Shown: positions 32,001 to 41,577 of the stretch, piece by piece
How the letters are laid out: each line of letters starts with the position of its first letter
Numbering within the stretch: the stretch's first letter is position 1
DNA from: Prionace glauca
Lineage: Eukaryota; Chordata; Chondrichthyes; Carcharhiniformes; Carcharhinidae
DNA length: 64,000 nucleotides
NCBI GenBank assembly: GCA_037974335.1
Contig: CM075760.1
Coordinates: forward strand, 50,240,469 to 50,304,468
Direction: 5' to 3'
The notes under the pieces: generated by a model
What the model was told of the DNA's origin: nothing
Databases searched by the model: none
Seen by the model: only the letters and a program-made list of their open reading frames with translations
Position numbers and translations under genes: made by a program

Positions 32001-32073
32001 AAGAACACTCTGTTTCGCTTCTTATTATTACCTACCTTTTCACTACAGTTTATATCAGCTAAACTTGGCCTGG

Positions 32074-32146
32074 AGGTTCCAGCGAGAATTAAACTCGCGA
32101 CCCCTGGTTTACAAGACCAGTGCTCTAACCACTGAGCTATGGAGCC
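32074..32146 (-). tRNA. tRNA-Thr (TGT)
   Basis: On the minus strand the 73-nt gene has A box 'tagctcagtggttagagc', anticodon TGT in 'cttgtaa' and T loop 'gtttaattc'. The acceptor GGCTCCA/TGGAACC has one mismatch. There is one change in the B box relative to the usual 'gttcaattc'. It is probably functional, but slightly decayed. Confidence 0.85.
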
Positions 32147-32312
32147 ACATGCTGTTGGCGCTTCCTGCTACGAGTAGCATTAACAGTGGATTGAGGAGCA
32201 GGATGGGGTTTGAGGTGGGGGATTTTTGATGAATGGGGAAATGTTTGAGGGGGAGAACAGAAAGTTAAAAGCCGCAACTTGAAAATGACATGATTTGACA
32301 TGTGTGCTGTGT

Positions 32313-32371
32313 GTGTATCTGACATGTATGTTGTGTATCTGACATGTATGTTGTGTATCTGACATGTATGT
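32313..32371. repeat. 20-bp tandem repeat, three units
   Basis: The unit 'gtgtatctgacatgtatgtt' is repeated three times nearly perfectly. Confidence 0.92.
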
Positions 32372-32515
32372 CCTTCAGAGTTGATCGTTAGTGTTACATC
32401 TCTGATTTTTCCAGCTCCGATGCCAGTTCATCCAGCTGGAAGATTTAGATGTTGTTCCCTTCACAGACGCTGTGGGGCGTGTTTTCGTTGAATAAAGAAT
32501 TGAACAAAAAATGAC

Positions 32516-32582
32516 TCACTCCGTGACTGGGAATCGAAACCGCGTCACGGCGCCGATCCTGATCACTGGACGTTCAGTGATG
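32516..32582 (-). pseudogene. tRNA-Glu-like pseudogene
   Basis: The minus strand reads 'tcaggatcggcgccgtgac' then 'gcggtttcgattcccagtca', which follows tRNA-Glu from the D arm to the T arm with many changes. Confidence 0.6.
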
Positions 32583-32839
32583 CTGATGTGAGAGATTTGT
32601 AATGAATTGACCATCTCTGTGCCTATTGCTTTATTTCCAATAATTCTCAACAAAAATAAGTCACGATGAGAAATGACGGGAGGTGAAAATGACAGGATTG
32701 GAATCTCAGTTAGAAAGTCCCAATCCATCCGCTGAGCAGGGATTGCAGTCTCAATGTTGGCAATTCTGCAGTTTATATCGGCAAACAGCCATTCAGTCTG
32801 TGTTCCTGTCTGTCTTCTCGATCGGAGTAACTCCGTTTG

Positions 32840-32960
32840 ATAAAGTGTCATCTGGACTCGAAACGTCCGCCCTTTTCACTCCTTACAGGTGCTGTCAGAC
32901 ATTGGGAGAATTTGGAACATTTCCTCTTTCCCCATCCGCAGTAATTTGCTTTTATCACTG
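32840..32960 (+). repeat. Half of a foldback element, family 2
   Basis: The sequence 'gactcgaaacgtccgccctt' to 'cagtaatttgcttttat' matches the right arms at 44600-44704 and 56955-57063. Confidence 0.65.
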
Positions 32961-32964
32961 AGTA

Positions 32965-33221
32965 CAATTGATTGGGATTATTCGAAGAAAGTTGAAATTA
33001 TGCATCAATGAATGGGCAGAAATCATTGCTCCCTTAGATATTTGCCAGATGAACTCTTTTAAGTTTTGATATTCGGGATAAGTTGTACAATCAGATTGAA
33101 AGTAACGGTTATCTTCCTGAATTCAGTGACGTGGGCTCTCAGTCTGACCATCGGAACCTGCAGCAACACAAGGTAGTTGAACATTGCAGACAGGCAAATT
33201 TGCTGTACTACGCTTGCAGCT
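32965..33221 (+). repeat. tRNA-Val cassette flank, copy III
   Basis: The flank is closely similar to 23580-23830 and 26090-26340, upstream of the Val gene in each case. Confidence 0.85.
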
Positions 33222-33294
33222 GTTTTTGTAGTGTAGTGGTTATCACGTTCGCCTCACACGCGAAAGGTCCCCGGTTCGAAACCGGGCAGAAACA
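33222..33294 (+). tRNA. tRNA-Val (CAC), copy 2
   Basis: The 73-nt gene is identical to copy 1 in all loops, with acceptor GTTTTTG/CAGAAAC fully paired (one wobble). A box, anticodon CAC and B box are intact. Confidence 0.92.
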
Positions 33295-33344
33295 TTTATT
33301 AAGCTTTTTCATGTGGTGGAAGAGAAAACTGATTGATTTCAGTT

Positions 33345-33650
33345 TGTCGCTCAACATGTGCCGAACTTCGATGTTAAACACGTTATCGTTGACCTGATAT
33401 CACCCTCAAATACTTTCTGTGAAATTATAAACACGTTATTTTGACGAAAAGACAGGGAAGTCGATTTTGACACCGAGCATTTATCCGCATCTTGTTCAGT
33501 CTCCAACAGAATTTAATGGGTTTATCGGAGCAGAGTAATATGGTAAATCACCAACTGAAATATCTGATAGTACTGTGTGCTCAAACAGACAGATAAAAGT
33601 GATATTGTAAGTGAACTAGGGGAAATGGCGCATATTTCACAGAAGAATCT
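33345..33650 (+). repeat. Downstream flank of tRNA-Val, copy III
   Basis: The flank is homologous to 23950-24245, including 'gtgaactaggggaaatggcg' and 'catatttcacagaagaatc'. Confidence 0.85.
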
Positions 33651-33794
33651 TTTTTCGTATATCATTTTTCATCACTAAGAAACAGGAAAAGCAACTCAGG
33701 CAGATGAGGGAATCGAGGCTCAGTGCAGATCTACTGGACCTTCCTGTAACGGGTCGGAATTTATGTGCCTGAATGGTTCAATCCCATAATACAA

Positions 33795-34049
33795 ATGGTG
33801 GCCAGTTCCTTTGCCTCCCGTTGAATTCCTCCCTGTGAGAAGAGACGTGGATTTATTTTACCTGCCCGTTCATAGGAGAAAGGGAATAACCAACACACTA
33901 CAGCAGTGCTGCGGGATCAACGGAACTGAAGAGACTTGTATGGAATTATAAACAGTGCGGTCATGCTGCAGTTCTGGAACAGGTTTTCAGAAATAGAATT
34001 GTAGTCATTGACACACTACTTTAGAATATACTTAATGTCCACTGTCTCA
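33795..34049 (+). repeat. Duplicated 5' flank of tRNA-Asn
   Basis: The flank matches 20640-20873 at high identity. Confidence 0.85.
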
Positions 34050-34123
34050 GTCTCTGTGGCGCAATTGGTCAGCGCGTTCGCCTGTTAATCGAAAGGTTGG
34101 TGGTTCGAGACCACCCAGGGATG
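34050..34123 (+). tRNA. tRNA-Asn (GTT)-like, copy 3
   Basis: The 74-nt gene keeps the A box, anticodon GTT, B box and a TTTT terminator. The anticodon stem has lost its closing pair (C/T where copy 1 has G/C), and the acceptor ends in a G-T wobble. Its 5' flank matches copy 1 and its 3' flank matches copy 2. It is a likely decaying copy. Confidence 0.78.
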
Positions 34124-34307
34124 GAATTTTACTAGTTTCTCACCATCAGCATTCACAGTAAACAGTTGCCTGTTGGCAAAGAGCCCGTGGGTGTCAATAA
34201 AAAAATAGCTGTCAATTGTTCCCCGCTGTACTGTTATATGGTGTTATCAACATTGTTTAATGAGGATTGATTCTTCTTCTGTCTTTTTTTCTGCTAACAT
34301 ATCAGAG

Positions 34308-34404
34308 AAATCACACTGAGAAGAAGTCATACAGCTGCACTTCTTGTGGGAAGAGCTTCAGGTCTTCATCCAACCTAAGCACACAAGCGTGTCACGCTGG
34401 GGCG
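34308..34404 (+). pseudogene. Single zinc-finger fragment
   Basis: The frame reads HTEKKSYSCTSCGKSFRSSSN followed by LSTQACHAG. One C2H2 finger with a decayed histidine pair is directly abutted by LINE sequence. Confidence 0.7.
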
Positions 34405-34424
34405 TAGGTGGTGTGATTAGCAAG

Positions 34425-34656
34425 TTTGCTGATGACACCAAGATGGCAGGGTTGGCGGGTACGGAACTGGATTGTCAGGTGATACAACAGGATATAGATA
34501 GGTTGGTGCAGTGGGCAGATAGGTGGCAGATGGTATTTAATCCTGACAAATGCGAGGTTATGCATTTTGGACGGAATAATGCAGAGAGGAGCTATGTGAT
34601 TAAAGGGAGGCCGATTAGGAGTATAGACATACAGAGGGACCTGGGAGATTCATTGA
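34425..34656 (+). mobile_element. CR1-like LINE internal fragment
   Basis: The stretch encodes KFADDTKMAG, DIDRLVQWADRWQMVFNPD and KCEVMHFGRNN, the segment just after the RT active site. It belongs to a family A relative and is truncated at both ends. Confidence 0.88.
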
Positions 34657-34740
34657 AGATATATAACACAGAAGATACGTTTCAAGATCTACCAGACAGA
34701 TTTTCCTGCTGTTTTGCGCAAAGGGAATAAAACTGTTCTT

Positions 34741-34832
34741 TTTAATATTGCCAGGATGCTTCTCTCCGCAGTGTATTTCTGTGCCACGGAGCCCACACTG
34801 CTGCAGAGATAGAGCGGATCCCGGACAATAAC
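34741..34832 (+). pseudogene. TCR V-segment 3' stub with 23-RSS
   Basis: The sequence encodes LLSAVYFCATE, the end of framework 3 of a T-cell-receptor V domain, followed by heptamer CACACTG (34794-34800), a 23-bp spacer (34801-34823) and nonamer gacaataac (34824-34832). The rest of the V exon and the leader are missing. Its spacer and 3' flank resemble those at 61694-61800, so the two stubs derive from one V subfamily. The RSS might still be recognised by RAG, but no functional domain could result. Confidence 0.75.
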
Positions 34833-34959
34833 CCCACACATGGGAGTTCCAGTTCTGTACCACCAGAGGGAGCTCTGACGCTGATAAACAGAACCAATAA
34901 TTCACTCTCCATGTGGGTCACAGGCACCTTCCCAAGATATCAGAAATAAAACATAACCT

Positions 34960-35760
34960 CAACAAGAGGTGAGCAACATTTCAGGAGTTCTATTAGTTTA
35001 TTTTAACTTGCATATGTGCTATCGCCGATCTTCTTAAATCTATTCGATTTTGTTAGTTTAGTTGTTGCCCTTGGATGCAGTTTCTGTGTCTCTAATATTG
35101 AGCAACTCGATCCCCATCTCCCCTGACGGTTTCTGGTGTCTTTTACTGCGGTCTGGTCACTGGGTTTATTTGATCCGAGGGATGTGCTGCTTCCGAGGAA
35201 GTGTATACACAGTGAAGAAATTTCACAATGAAGTGACTGTGATCTTTTAAATAGGCAATGAGCACAGAATTCCCCCAATGACCAGTGAACTACAGAATGT
35301 TTCCTTAATGTTGTTTGTTACTCTAAGAAAGCCAGAATTTGCTGCTGTTAATTAACAGAGCAGGGTTTCATCCCCGCGACCCCATCTGGAAAAGAACCCT
35401 ATTGAGGTGCTGAAATCAGCTCCTTTTCGATATCAGCCAGCTCAGCATTGAGAGATCTCAGACTCATAGAGACACAATGACTGAAGTGGCAGAATACTGG
35501 AGACACTTGGGTTGATCCCAGATTAATGAGGATTCTTGCGTTAACTGGCAGTCGCATTATGGCTGCATCTGCCCGCGATTCTGAGCAACCACTGCAGACA
35601 GGATTTTCAACCTAGAGTTAAAGGCAGTTTTTTTCAGAGTCAGACTGCTTTCCAGACTGTTTTCTTTTTATTCCTCTCGCATATAGTAATTGCATGGCAA
35701 TTTCTTATAGGGATAAGGATCTCCTGTGACTTCGAAGGGAATTTTTTAATTTCGGGTTTA
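34960..35760. other. Intergenic, nothing recognised
   Basis: Unique-looking sequence. An Ets-like 'gaggaagtg' at about 35194 is not followed by a leader exon. Confidence 0.35.
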
Positions 35761-35764
35761 AATC

Positions 35765-35895
35765 ACGTTCCAGGTGGTCGAGTTCCTGGGTTTGGAAAGT
35801 GTTGGAGAAGGACCCTTTCCAAGTTGCTGCAGTGCAGGTAACACACACTGCAGCCTCTGGGGAGAAAGAGAATGTTAAATTTGTGGATGGGGTGC
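35765..35895 (+). repeat. Fragment of the antisense LINE seen at 52595-53165
   Basis: The segments 'gagttcctgggtttggaaag', 'ccaagttgctgcagtgcag' and 'tgtggatggggtgcc' are the same antisense LINE coding stretch in decayed form. Confidence 0.6.
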
Positions 35896-35899
35896 CAAA

Positions 35900-36980
35900 C
35901 ATCCATGTTGTTTTACCCTGATTGGGTCTTGCTCGATGATTGCTGTTGGTGATGCGGGAAGTGAGCGGTGTGTCATCACACATTGTGCATGTTGGCTTGG
36001 GAAATGGCTTCATGAGAATCAGGAGACGCATCTCTCCTAGAGAGCAATCATTGTATGTAGCTGGACTTTAAAAGTAAGTTGTGCAATTATACAGCTCTTC
36101 GCAATACCGAAGGACATTTCAAAACATTTTACAGCCAATGTTTTAATCCAAGTGCACTCGCTACTGTAACAGAGAAAGTACACGTGGAAACTTAATCCAA
36201 ACAGCAATTTGGCAATGAACACGGAAATTATTTTTGTGATGTTGATTCTGGGATCAACATTGGCCTAGACACCAGTGAGAACTCCCCTATCCCTCTGTAT
36301 ATTTTATTTACAATTCACCATTACAGTCTGTATGATCACATTACATGACAGTTCAAAGTTGGAATTACAAAAATTGCAGTAAAATTCAACGTCTTTCAGT
36401 ACATTACAAAGCATTCTGAGATTTTTTATATTTACCGTTAAGACTTCCATTTACTTTTTTTTGTCAAGTATTCTCTGATTCATTCTCTGTCCACTTTTGA
36501 GACAATTGACAACATGTTTTAAGGCAGGCGGGGGCCCACAGAGATATCCGATTTATTCATCAACTTTCAAAAGCAGATTGGCGGTTCACATCATGACACT
36601 GACTACAGACAGGAACCAAGGCTTCGAATTCTGCTTTGACATCTACTGAGCTATCCAGCTATGAAAGCCCCCTTATCTCTCTCTGTGCCTCCAAAATCAT
36701 ACTCTATCTCTCGCAACCACCAATTAATTTCGTAATGATTCACTGCCCGCTCTCCCACTGCATCTTGCATTCCATCTCTGACTCTTCCATTCCCCCTCTC
36801 TCCATTATTCCGTCTGCCCCTCAGTTTCACTCTCTCCCTTCCTCAAACAATTCTTCGTTATTCTTCCTCTTCCAAGATCTCTTTTTGCTTTTCTCAAGTT
36901 CTGCTATGGGGTCTAATGTACAGGAGCAGGAAAGAATTAAGAACCCGCCATAAAACTGCTCTGTCATTACCTCTTGAACA
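35900..36980. other. Intergenic, nothing recognised
   Basis: The stretch includes a C/T-rich part (36660-36900) with chance frames. No gene is supported. Confidence 0.35.
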
Positions 36981-36989
36981 TTTCGCCGA

Positions 36990-37205
36990 AAAAAATCATG
37001 AGCAAATACACCCTTTTTAAAGATCACTGACGGATACTGCGCTCTTTTCTCCCAATGTGGCCACACCAGAGCCCTCTTCCATTGCAGCAATTCGGACATT
37101 CTCGTCCAACTCAATTGTTTTGGAATGAAGGCCAAAATTGTATTTTCCTTCTGGATTGCTGTCTCTATCTGTTGGTTACATGTGTAAAAAAGGGCAGTGA
37201 GATAT
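36990..37205 (-). repeat. Ancient antisense LINE coding fragment
   Basis: On the minus strand the frame reads NTILAFIPKQL, then LLQWKRALVWPHWEKRAQYP and KKGV, which tracks GMLAFIARGIE, LLQLYRALVRPQLEYCVQF and RKDV of family B at low identity. Confidence 0.5.
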
Positions 37206-37615
37206 GTCTGTACACCAATATATAATTGATTCTCATCACTTAAGTGTATGATTTTATTTTTTCCTATTTTTATCGCCAAAGTGAACGATCTCTTAATTTT
37301 CCTCAACATGTTGCTGTTGATAACTTTTTTGCAAACACGCTCATGCTCTCCTGTCCCTTTGCAGCCTCTGTGTGTCTCTGTCTTGCTTTGTATCAATGCT
37401 AAATATGCATTACCCGAAAAAAATGACAAAGTTAAATCGAATCCTTCTCTTTATTCATAGCATTTATTGGATCGCAGCGTTTCAGGAACGGTTTCTTTCC
37501 CAAACCGGGACAATAAATCCGGATTCATTCCCTCTTAAAAAGATGTTGATTGCATTTGGTGTCAAGGTGCTTTTAGTAACTGCCTGCGACCTCACGATAT
37601 GTCAATCTGGGGACA

Positions 37616-37624
37616 CAGGAAGTG
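37616..37624 (+). promoter_or_regulatory. Ets-type site in TCR V promoter
   Basis: CAGGAAGTG lies 111 bp upstream of the leader ATG and is embedded in a block shared with 63562-63570 (109 bp upstream of the other leader). Ets sites are a known part of TCR gene control. A TTTAAATA element at about 37685 may act as a TATA box. Confidence 0.6.
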
Positions 37625-37726
37625 AGCTGAGAACACACTGAAACACGACAGCAGATTATAGAAGGCGAGGATTACAAAGGGTGTCTTTAAATAAGGAGCA
37701 GCCCTTTTACAGAGCGGGCAGATAGA

Positions 37727-38185
37727 ATGCGACTACTCAGCATCTGGTTTGTGTGGGGAGCAGTCCTGACAGGTAACTGTGGAGGAAATTCATTTTGTTA
37801 TTTGTCTAGTTTTCCAGCCGTGGTTTAAATCAGATTTTGATCAGCTGCCGATCTGAATATTTCTGTTCCTTTTTTCAGAAGGAGGTCATGCAGATTCTGT
37901 CACTCAGTCGCTCTCGTCAGTTATAAAGACAGAAGGAGAAGAAATTACCTTAAACTGTAACTACAAGACTGAACAGAGCTACTATACGTTATATTGGTAC
38001 CGACAGCATCCAGACACACAACCCGAGTTTGTGTTCCTGAAGGATACTGATGATGATGAAGAGAAAGCAGATTTTGCTGAAACACGTTTCTCCATGGAGC
38101 TCCAGATCACAACGAAATTCACCAGTTTGACTATTTCGAGTTTGCAGCTGACAGACGCTGCCGTGTATTACTGCGCATTCAGCCT
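37727..38185 (+). CDS. T-cell receptor V gene (TRAV/TRDV-like), complete
   Basis: Exon 1 (37727-37772) encodes the signal peptide MRLLSIWFVWGAVLT and ends in a GT donor. The intron is 37773-37878. Exon 2 (37879-38185) follows a pyrimidine tract plus CAG. The split is phase 1, as in V genes. The V domain has framework 1 ADSVTQSLSSVIKTEGEEIT, first cysteine in LNCNYK, the WYRQ core tryptophan, FAETRFS, and TDAAVYYC with the second cysteine, ending in AFS. A canonical 23-RSS follows directly. There are no stops or frame breaks, so it appears functional. The product is the antigen-binding variable domain of a TCR chain on the T-cell surface after joining to a J segment. The chain type (alpha/delta) is inferred from domain style. 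Confidence 0.88.
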
Positions 38186-38224
38186 CACAGTGTTAGAAAG
38201 CTATCTCGCCCCTGTACAAAAACT
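38186..38224 (+). promoter_or_regulatory. 23-bp recombination signal sequence
   Basis: The consensus heptamer CACAGTG (38186-38192), a spacer of exactly 23 bp, and the nonamer acaaaaact (38216-38224) match the RAG target of TCR V segments. Confidence 0.93.
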
Positions 38225-38229
38225 GCCTA

Positions 38230-38950
38230 TAGACTCTATGTGGGAACTCTGCTTGTTGGGGTTTGTGTAGAATCTGGGACAGAAGCAGCCACAATGAACA
38301 GTACAGCTGTCAGCCGTTCAAACACACACTGAGATTAAACCACATTAACCTCAGATCAAACTAACTCTCAACCGTTTCCCGAAGCGACGAAGAAAATGGA
38401 ACAAACTGCAGAATCAAATTGGACAGACGGATAAAGACCAGAATGATATCGGAAGACAGCCAATTTAATCCGGGGCCTCAGAACTGCTGTGATGCTAGTA
38501 TTCTCTGCGGTAAATTGTATATCAGTGAATGGAAACGTCCACACCGGGCAGCAGCTGATGTTCCAATAAGGGAAACTCCTTGAGGTATTTGAGATTGAAG
38601 ACTAAAAGCCAGTTGTGTTTGTGATCACCATTAAATCAATAACTAATTGAGAACGAATATTTTCCATCATGAGGGAAACGTTTTAAATCAAAATAGACAT
38701 TGAGATTGGGTTAATCATCATAGTCACTGCCCTGTGAAATATGCTCCTTGTATCTGAACTGATTCGGACTAAAAACAAATGAATATATGGTATAAACAAA
38801 CCATGTTCATGGGGTCCGGGAATCTAACATGGGCGATTGAAGAAATAGGATGATGAGAGAAGGCTGCCTTTGTGGCTGGAAGCTAGTGTCCAGTGGCCTA
38901 TCACAGGGATCTGTGTTGTGTTCCTTATTATTAGTCATTTACATAAATTA
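38230..38950. other. Intergenic downstream of the V gene
   Basis: Unique-looking. No gene or repeat is recognised. Confidence 0.4.
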
Positions 38951-38956
38951 CAGAGA

Positions 38957-39172
38957 TGATTATAGAACCATAGAACCATAGAACCCTACCGTGCAGAAAC
39001 AGGCCCTTCGGCCCATCGAGTCTGCACCGAACACAATCCCACCCAAACCCCATCCCCATATCCCTACACATTTTACCTGCTAATCCCGCTAACCTACACA
39101 TCCCAGGATACTAAGGGGCAATTTTTAGCATAGCCAATGAACCTAACCCGCACATCTTTGGACCTCATTATG
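38957..39172 (-). mobile_element. tRNA-headed SINE, type 1, 3' half
   Basis: The element starts with three 'tagaacca' units (microsatellite tail), then the antisense SINE body ('ggcccttcggcccatcgagt', 'cctaacccgcacatctttgg'). The head is missing. Confidence 0.85.
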
Positions 39173-39929
39173 TGAGGTTAGGATTGGTATCTTGAGAATA
39201 GGTGTTTAAAAATGAACCTATTTTGGATGCCTTTTTTTTGCCTGCTTCAGGGATGTCATAGCATGGGGCAGAAACAACCAAAAACATCCCTGTTTGCGCA
39301 CAGTGACTTTAAACAAGCAATCAGCAGAAAATGGTCAGTTCAAAGTTTTAACCCCCAAGATGAATTTCATGATTTCAGTCGGAATAAAACGGCTGGAATG
39401 GTAGATACCTGTTTTTCTTTCTAATTCTTACTGTACCTGAGATTGACAGTGAAGGGAAATGGTCCCAAAAGCTGCTGACGTAACTTTCAATTTCCAAACC
39501 TCATTAAGCTCATCATTGCAACTGATGCGAAACATACGAGGCAACACAAGGCAGACATCCATCATTGAAAAGTAATAGACACAGGTCATAATTTAAACAT
39601 TTTCAGGCCGCATCTCTTTCTGTTTCTATTGCTGCCTGTCCTGCAACTCCCTCTGGTCGCCCAGCTCCCAGGGTCAATAAGGTTCCTGGTGCAAACGCAG
39701 AGAAATGGTGACCCCGAGTTTTTCCAGGAAGAGAGCATCAGGGAGTGTGGTGCACAAGGTATTGGGAAGAGGTGGAGTTTACAGATGACAGGATAAAGAG
39801 ACACCAGAACCTCAACTTCCTGATTCTCCCAGATACTGATTTTAAAAATTTGCACAGTTTGAATTATCCACAGTCACACTCTCCTTTCAGTCTTGAGCAC
39901 GGAATTAAATTTTATAATCTTTGAAGACT

Positions 39930-40300
39930 TGCTGCAGTTGCACAGGATTTTGCTGATACCTCATTTGGAATACTATCTGCAGTTCAAATGCCTGTCAAGA
40001 TAAATGTAGCAAGCGTATTTGTCTCAACCACCTCACTTGGTAGTACATTCTCACCCCTCCTCCCACCCTCTGTGTAAAAGAACTTACCGGAACATCTCCA
40101 CTGAACCTTTCCTCCCTTACCATGAACATGTTCCCCCTCGTAATTTCCATTTCGGCCATGGGAAAAAGTTTCCAACTGTTCACCCTACCTATACCTCTCA
40201 TAATTGTATAAATTTTATCAGGTCGCGCCTCAGCCTCCGTCTTTTCAGGGAGAACAATCCTAGTTTATTCAATCTCTCTTCATAGCTAATACTCTCCTGA
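39930..40300 (-). repeat. LINE fragments in opposite orientations
   Basis: Bases 39930-39985 carry plus-strand 'VRPHLEYC'-region sequence, and 39990-40300 carry the antisense C-terminal region ('ggtcgcgcctcagcctccgt', 'tttattcaatctctcttcat'). Both are decayed. Confidence 0.7.
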
Positions 40301-40772
40301 CGAGAAGGCTAACAGGAAAGCTAACTGACTTCAGTACAATGATGATCAAATCAAATCAAATAATAATAAATCAAATCAAAGCGGTTTAGTGTAGTGGACA
40401 GGCAGAGGATGATTCCATTTGGGAAGGATTGCAAATCTATGTCCCATAAGTGAGACAAAAAGATCAACAGGAAATCACAGAGAAACTTCTTTGGTAAGAG
40501 TTCTGTAGAATTTGACTCACATTGACATAATGAACAGTTGAGGAGACGGGAAAAGATGCATTTGGGGCAAAATAGAAAAACGACTGATCGAGAAAAGGAC
40601 GGGGGATTTGACATGAGGGGAGAGGAAGGATTTTCCTGGGGAATGTAAAGGGGGACAGAAATCAGTTTGGGCGAATGTGCTCGAATTTAGTGTCTATTTT
40701 TATGTTACACTGAATTTTCGAATTTTCAATCGAACTTTCAGTCAATGTTTTTTTTTCATCTCTGTGTTTCAG

Positions 40773-41074
40773 ATCTGAGCGATGGAGATTCTGTTTCTCA
40801 GCAGGAATCTGCACTCACTCGAATAGAGGGAGAAGATGTCACTTTAAACTGCAGCTATACCGACAATGCTTATAATTTATTCTGGTATCGTCAATTCCCA
40901 GGCAGACAGCCTGAGTTGGCAGTCCGGAGAAACAAGGACGGCAGTTCTGAATGGAAGGCGGATTTCGCTAAGACCCGGTTTTCTGATACAGTCCAGGATT
41001 CGGACAAGTTGTACCAATTGACAATCTCGGCGCTGTTGCTGTCTGACGCCGTGATCTATTACTGTGCAGAGTCT
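40773..41074 (+). CDS. T-cell receptor V exon (TRAV/TRDV-like), leader not found
   Basis: A pyrimidine tract and CAG at 40770-40772 precede an open V exon: DGDSVSQQESALTRIEGEDV, first cysteine in LNCSYTDN, core FWYRQFPG, FAKTRFS, and LSDAVIYYCAES with the second cysteine. The domain length and both cysteines are normal and a 23-RSS follows. It shares framework style with the gene at 37727 but is clearly another subgroup. No leader exon with donor was recognised in the 700 bp upstream, where LINE pieces lie. Either the leader is more distant or diverged, or the gene is an orphan exon. Confidence 0.85.
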
Positions 41075-41113
41075 CACAGTGATTGGAACGAGTGTAATCC
41101 TCGTAAAAAAAAC
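41075..41113 (+). promoter_or_regulatory. 23-bp recombination signal sequence
   Basis: Heptamer CACAGTG (41075-41081), 23-bp spacer, A-rich nonamer aaaaaaaac (41105-41113). Confidence 0.88.
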
Positions 41114-41577
41114 TGCTGCAGGTTTCTAGGTCAGAGCTGTTGTCTGTCGAGAGCTGTTTCTAACAGCAGGTCACACACTGACAAATCAATACACTCCTGT
41201 GACCTTAGGCACTGAGTACAATTCATATAAACGTCATCAAAACCGTCCAGATCGAAAACAAATACTGTCTGATTATTACATTCATTGAGCGAGGCTGCTG
41301 TTTATTTGCGGATCGCTGGTAACTCGACATTCACATTGAGAAAAGAATTTGTGGAGTCGCCTGGAACGAGTTATATCATTTTTCTGATGTTTCAGGGGAC
41401 AAAAAAACTCACAGCAAAGGAATGATAATTTTAGGTTTGAAATGTCTGTCAATTGCGTAAACTGAAGCTGGCAACGGAGGCAAATCAAAGGTGTCCAGTA
41501 TTATTAAATATTATATATTGAACACATAATAAAACTAAGAATTTTTACATAAAAAGTGCAAAGGTTTACAGAAACAT

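Larger units (their letters stand above)
28528..32012 (-). mobile_element. CR1-like LINE family B, longest copy in the window
   Basis: The minus-strand element carries a partial ORF1, a near-complete ORF2, a 3' UTR and a CATAAGAA-type tail (complement of TTCTTATG, about 28528-28563). The flanks 'tttcgatttctta' (28515-28527) and 'tttcgcttctta' (32013-32024) may be a slightly diverged target-site duplication. If so, the element ends within ORF1 and is 5' truncated. It is the source-like reference for the truncated copies at 4345, 6103, 7466, 24880, 26570 and 63832. Confidence 0.93.

Noticed and set aside
35160-35260. Possible V promoter with Ets-like 'gaggaagtg'
   Set aside because: No leader exon or V exon follows and the surrounding block does not match the two conserved V promoters.
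36827-37429. 200-codon minus-strand frame
   Set aside because: Its central part resembles a decayed LINE reverse transcriptase and the rest has no recognisable domain. Listed as a LINE relic, not a gene.
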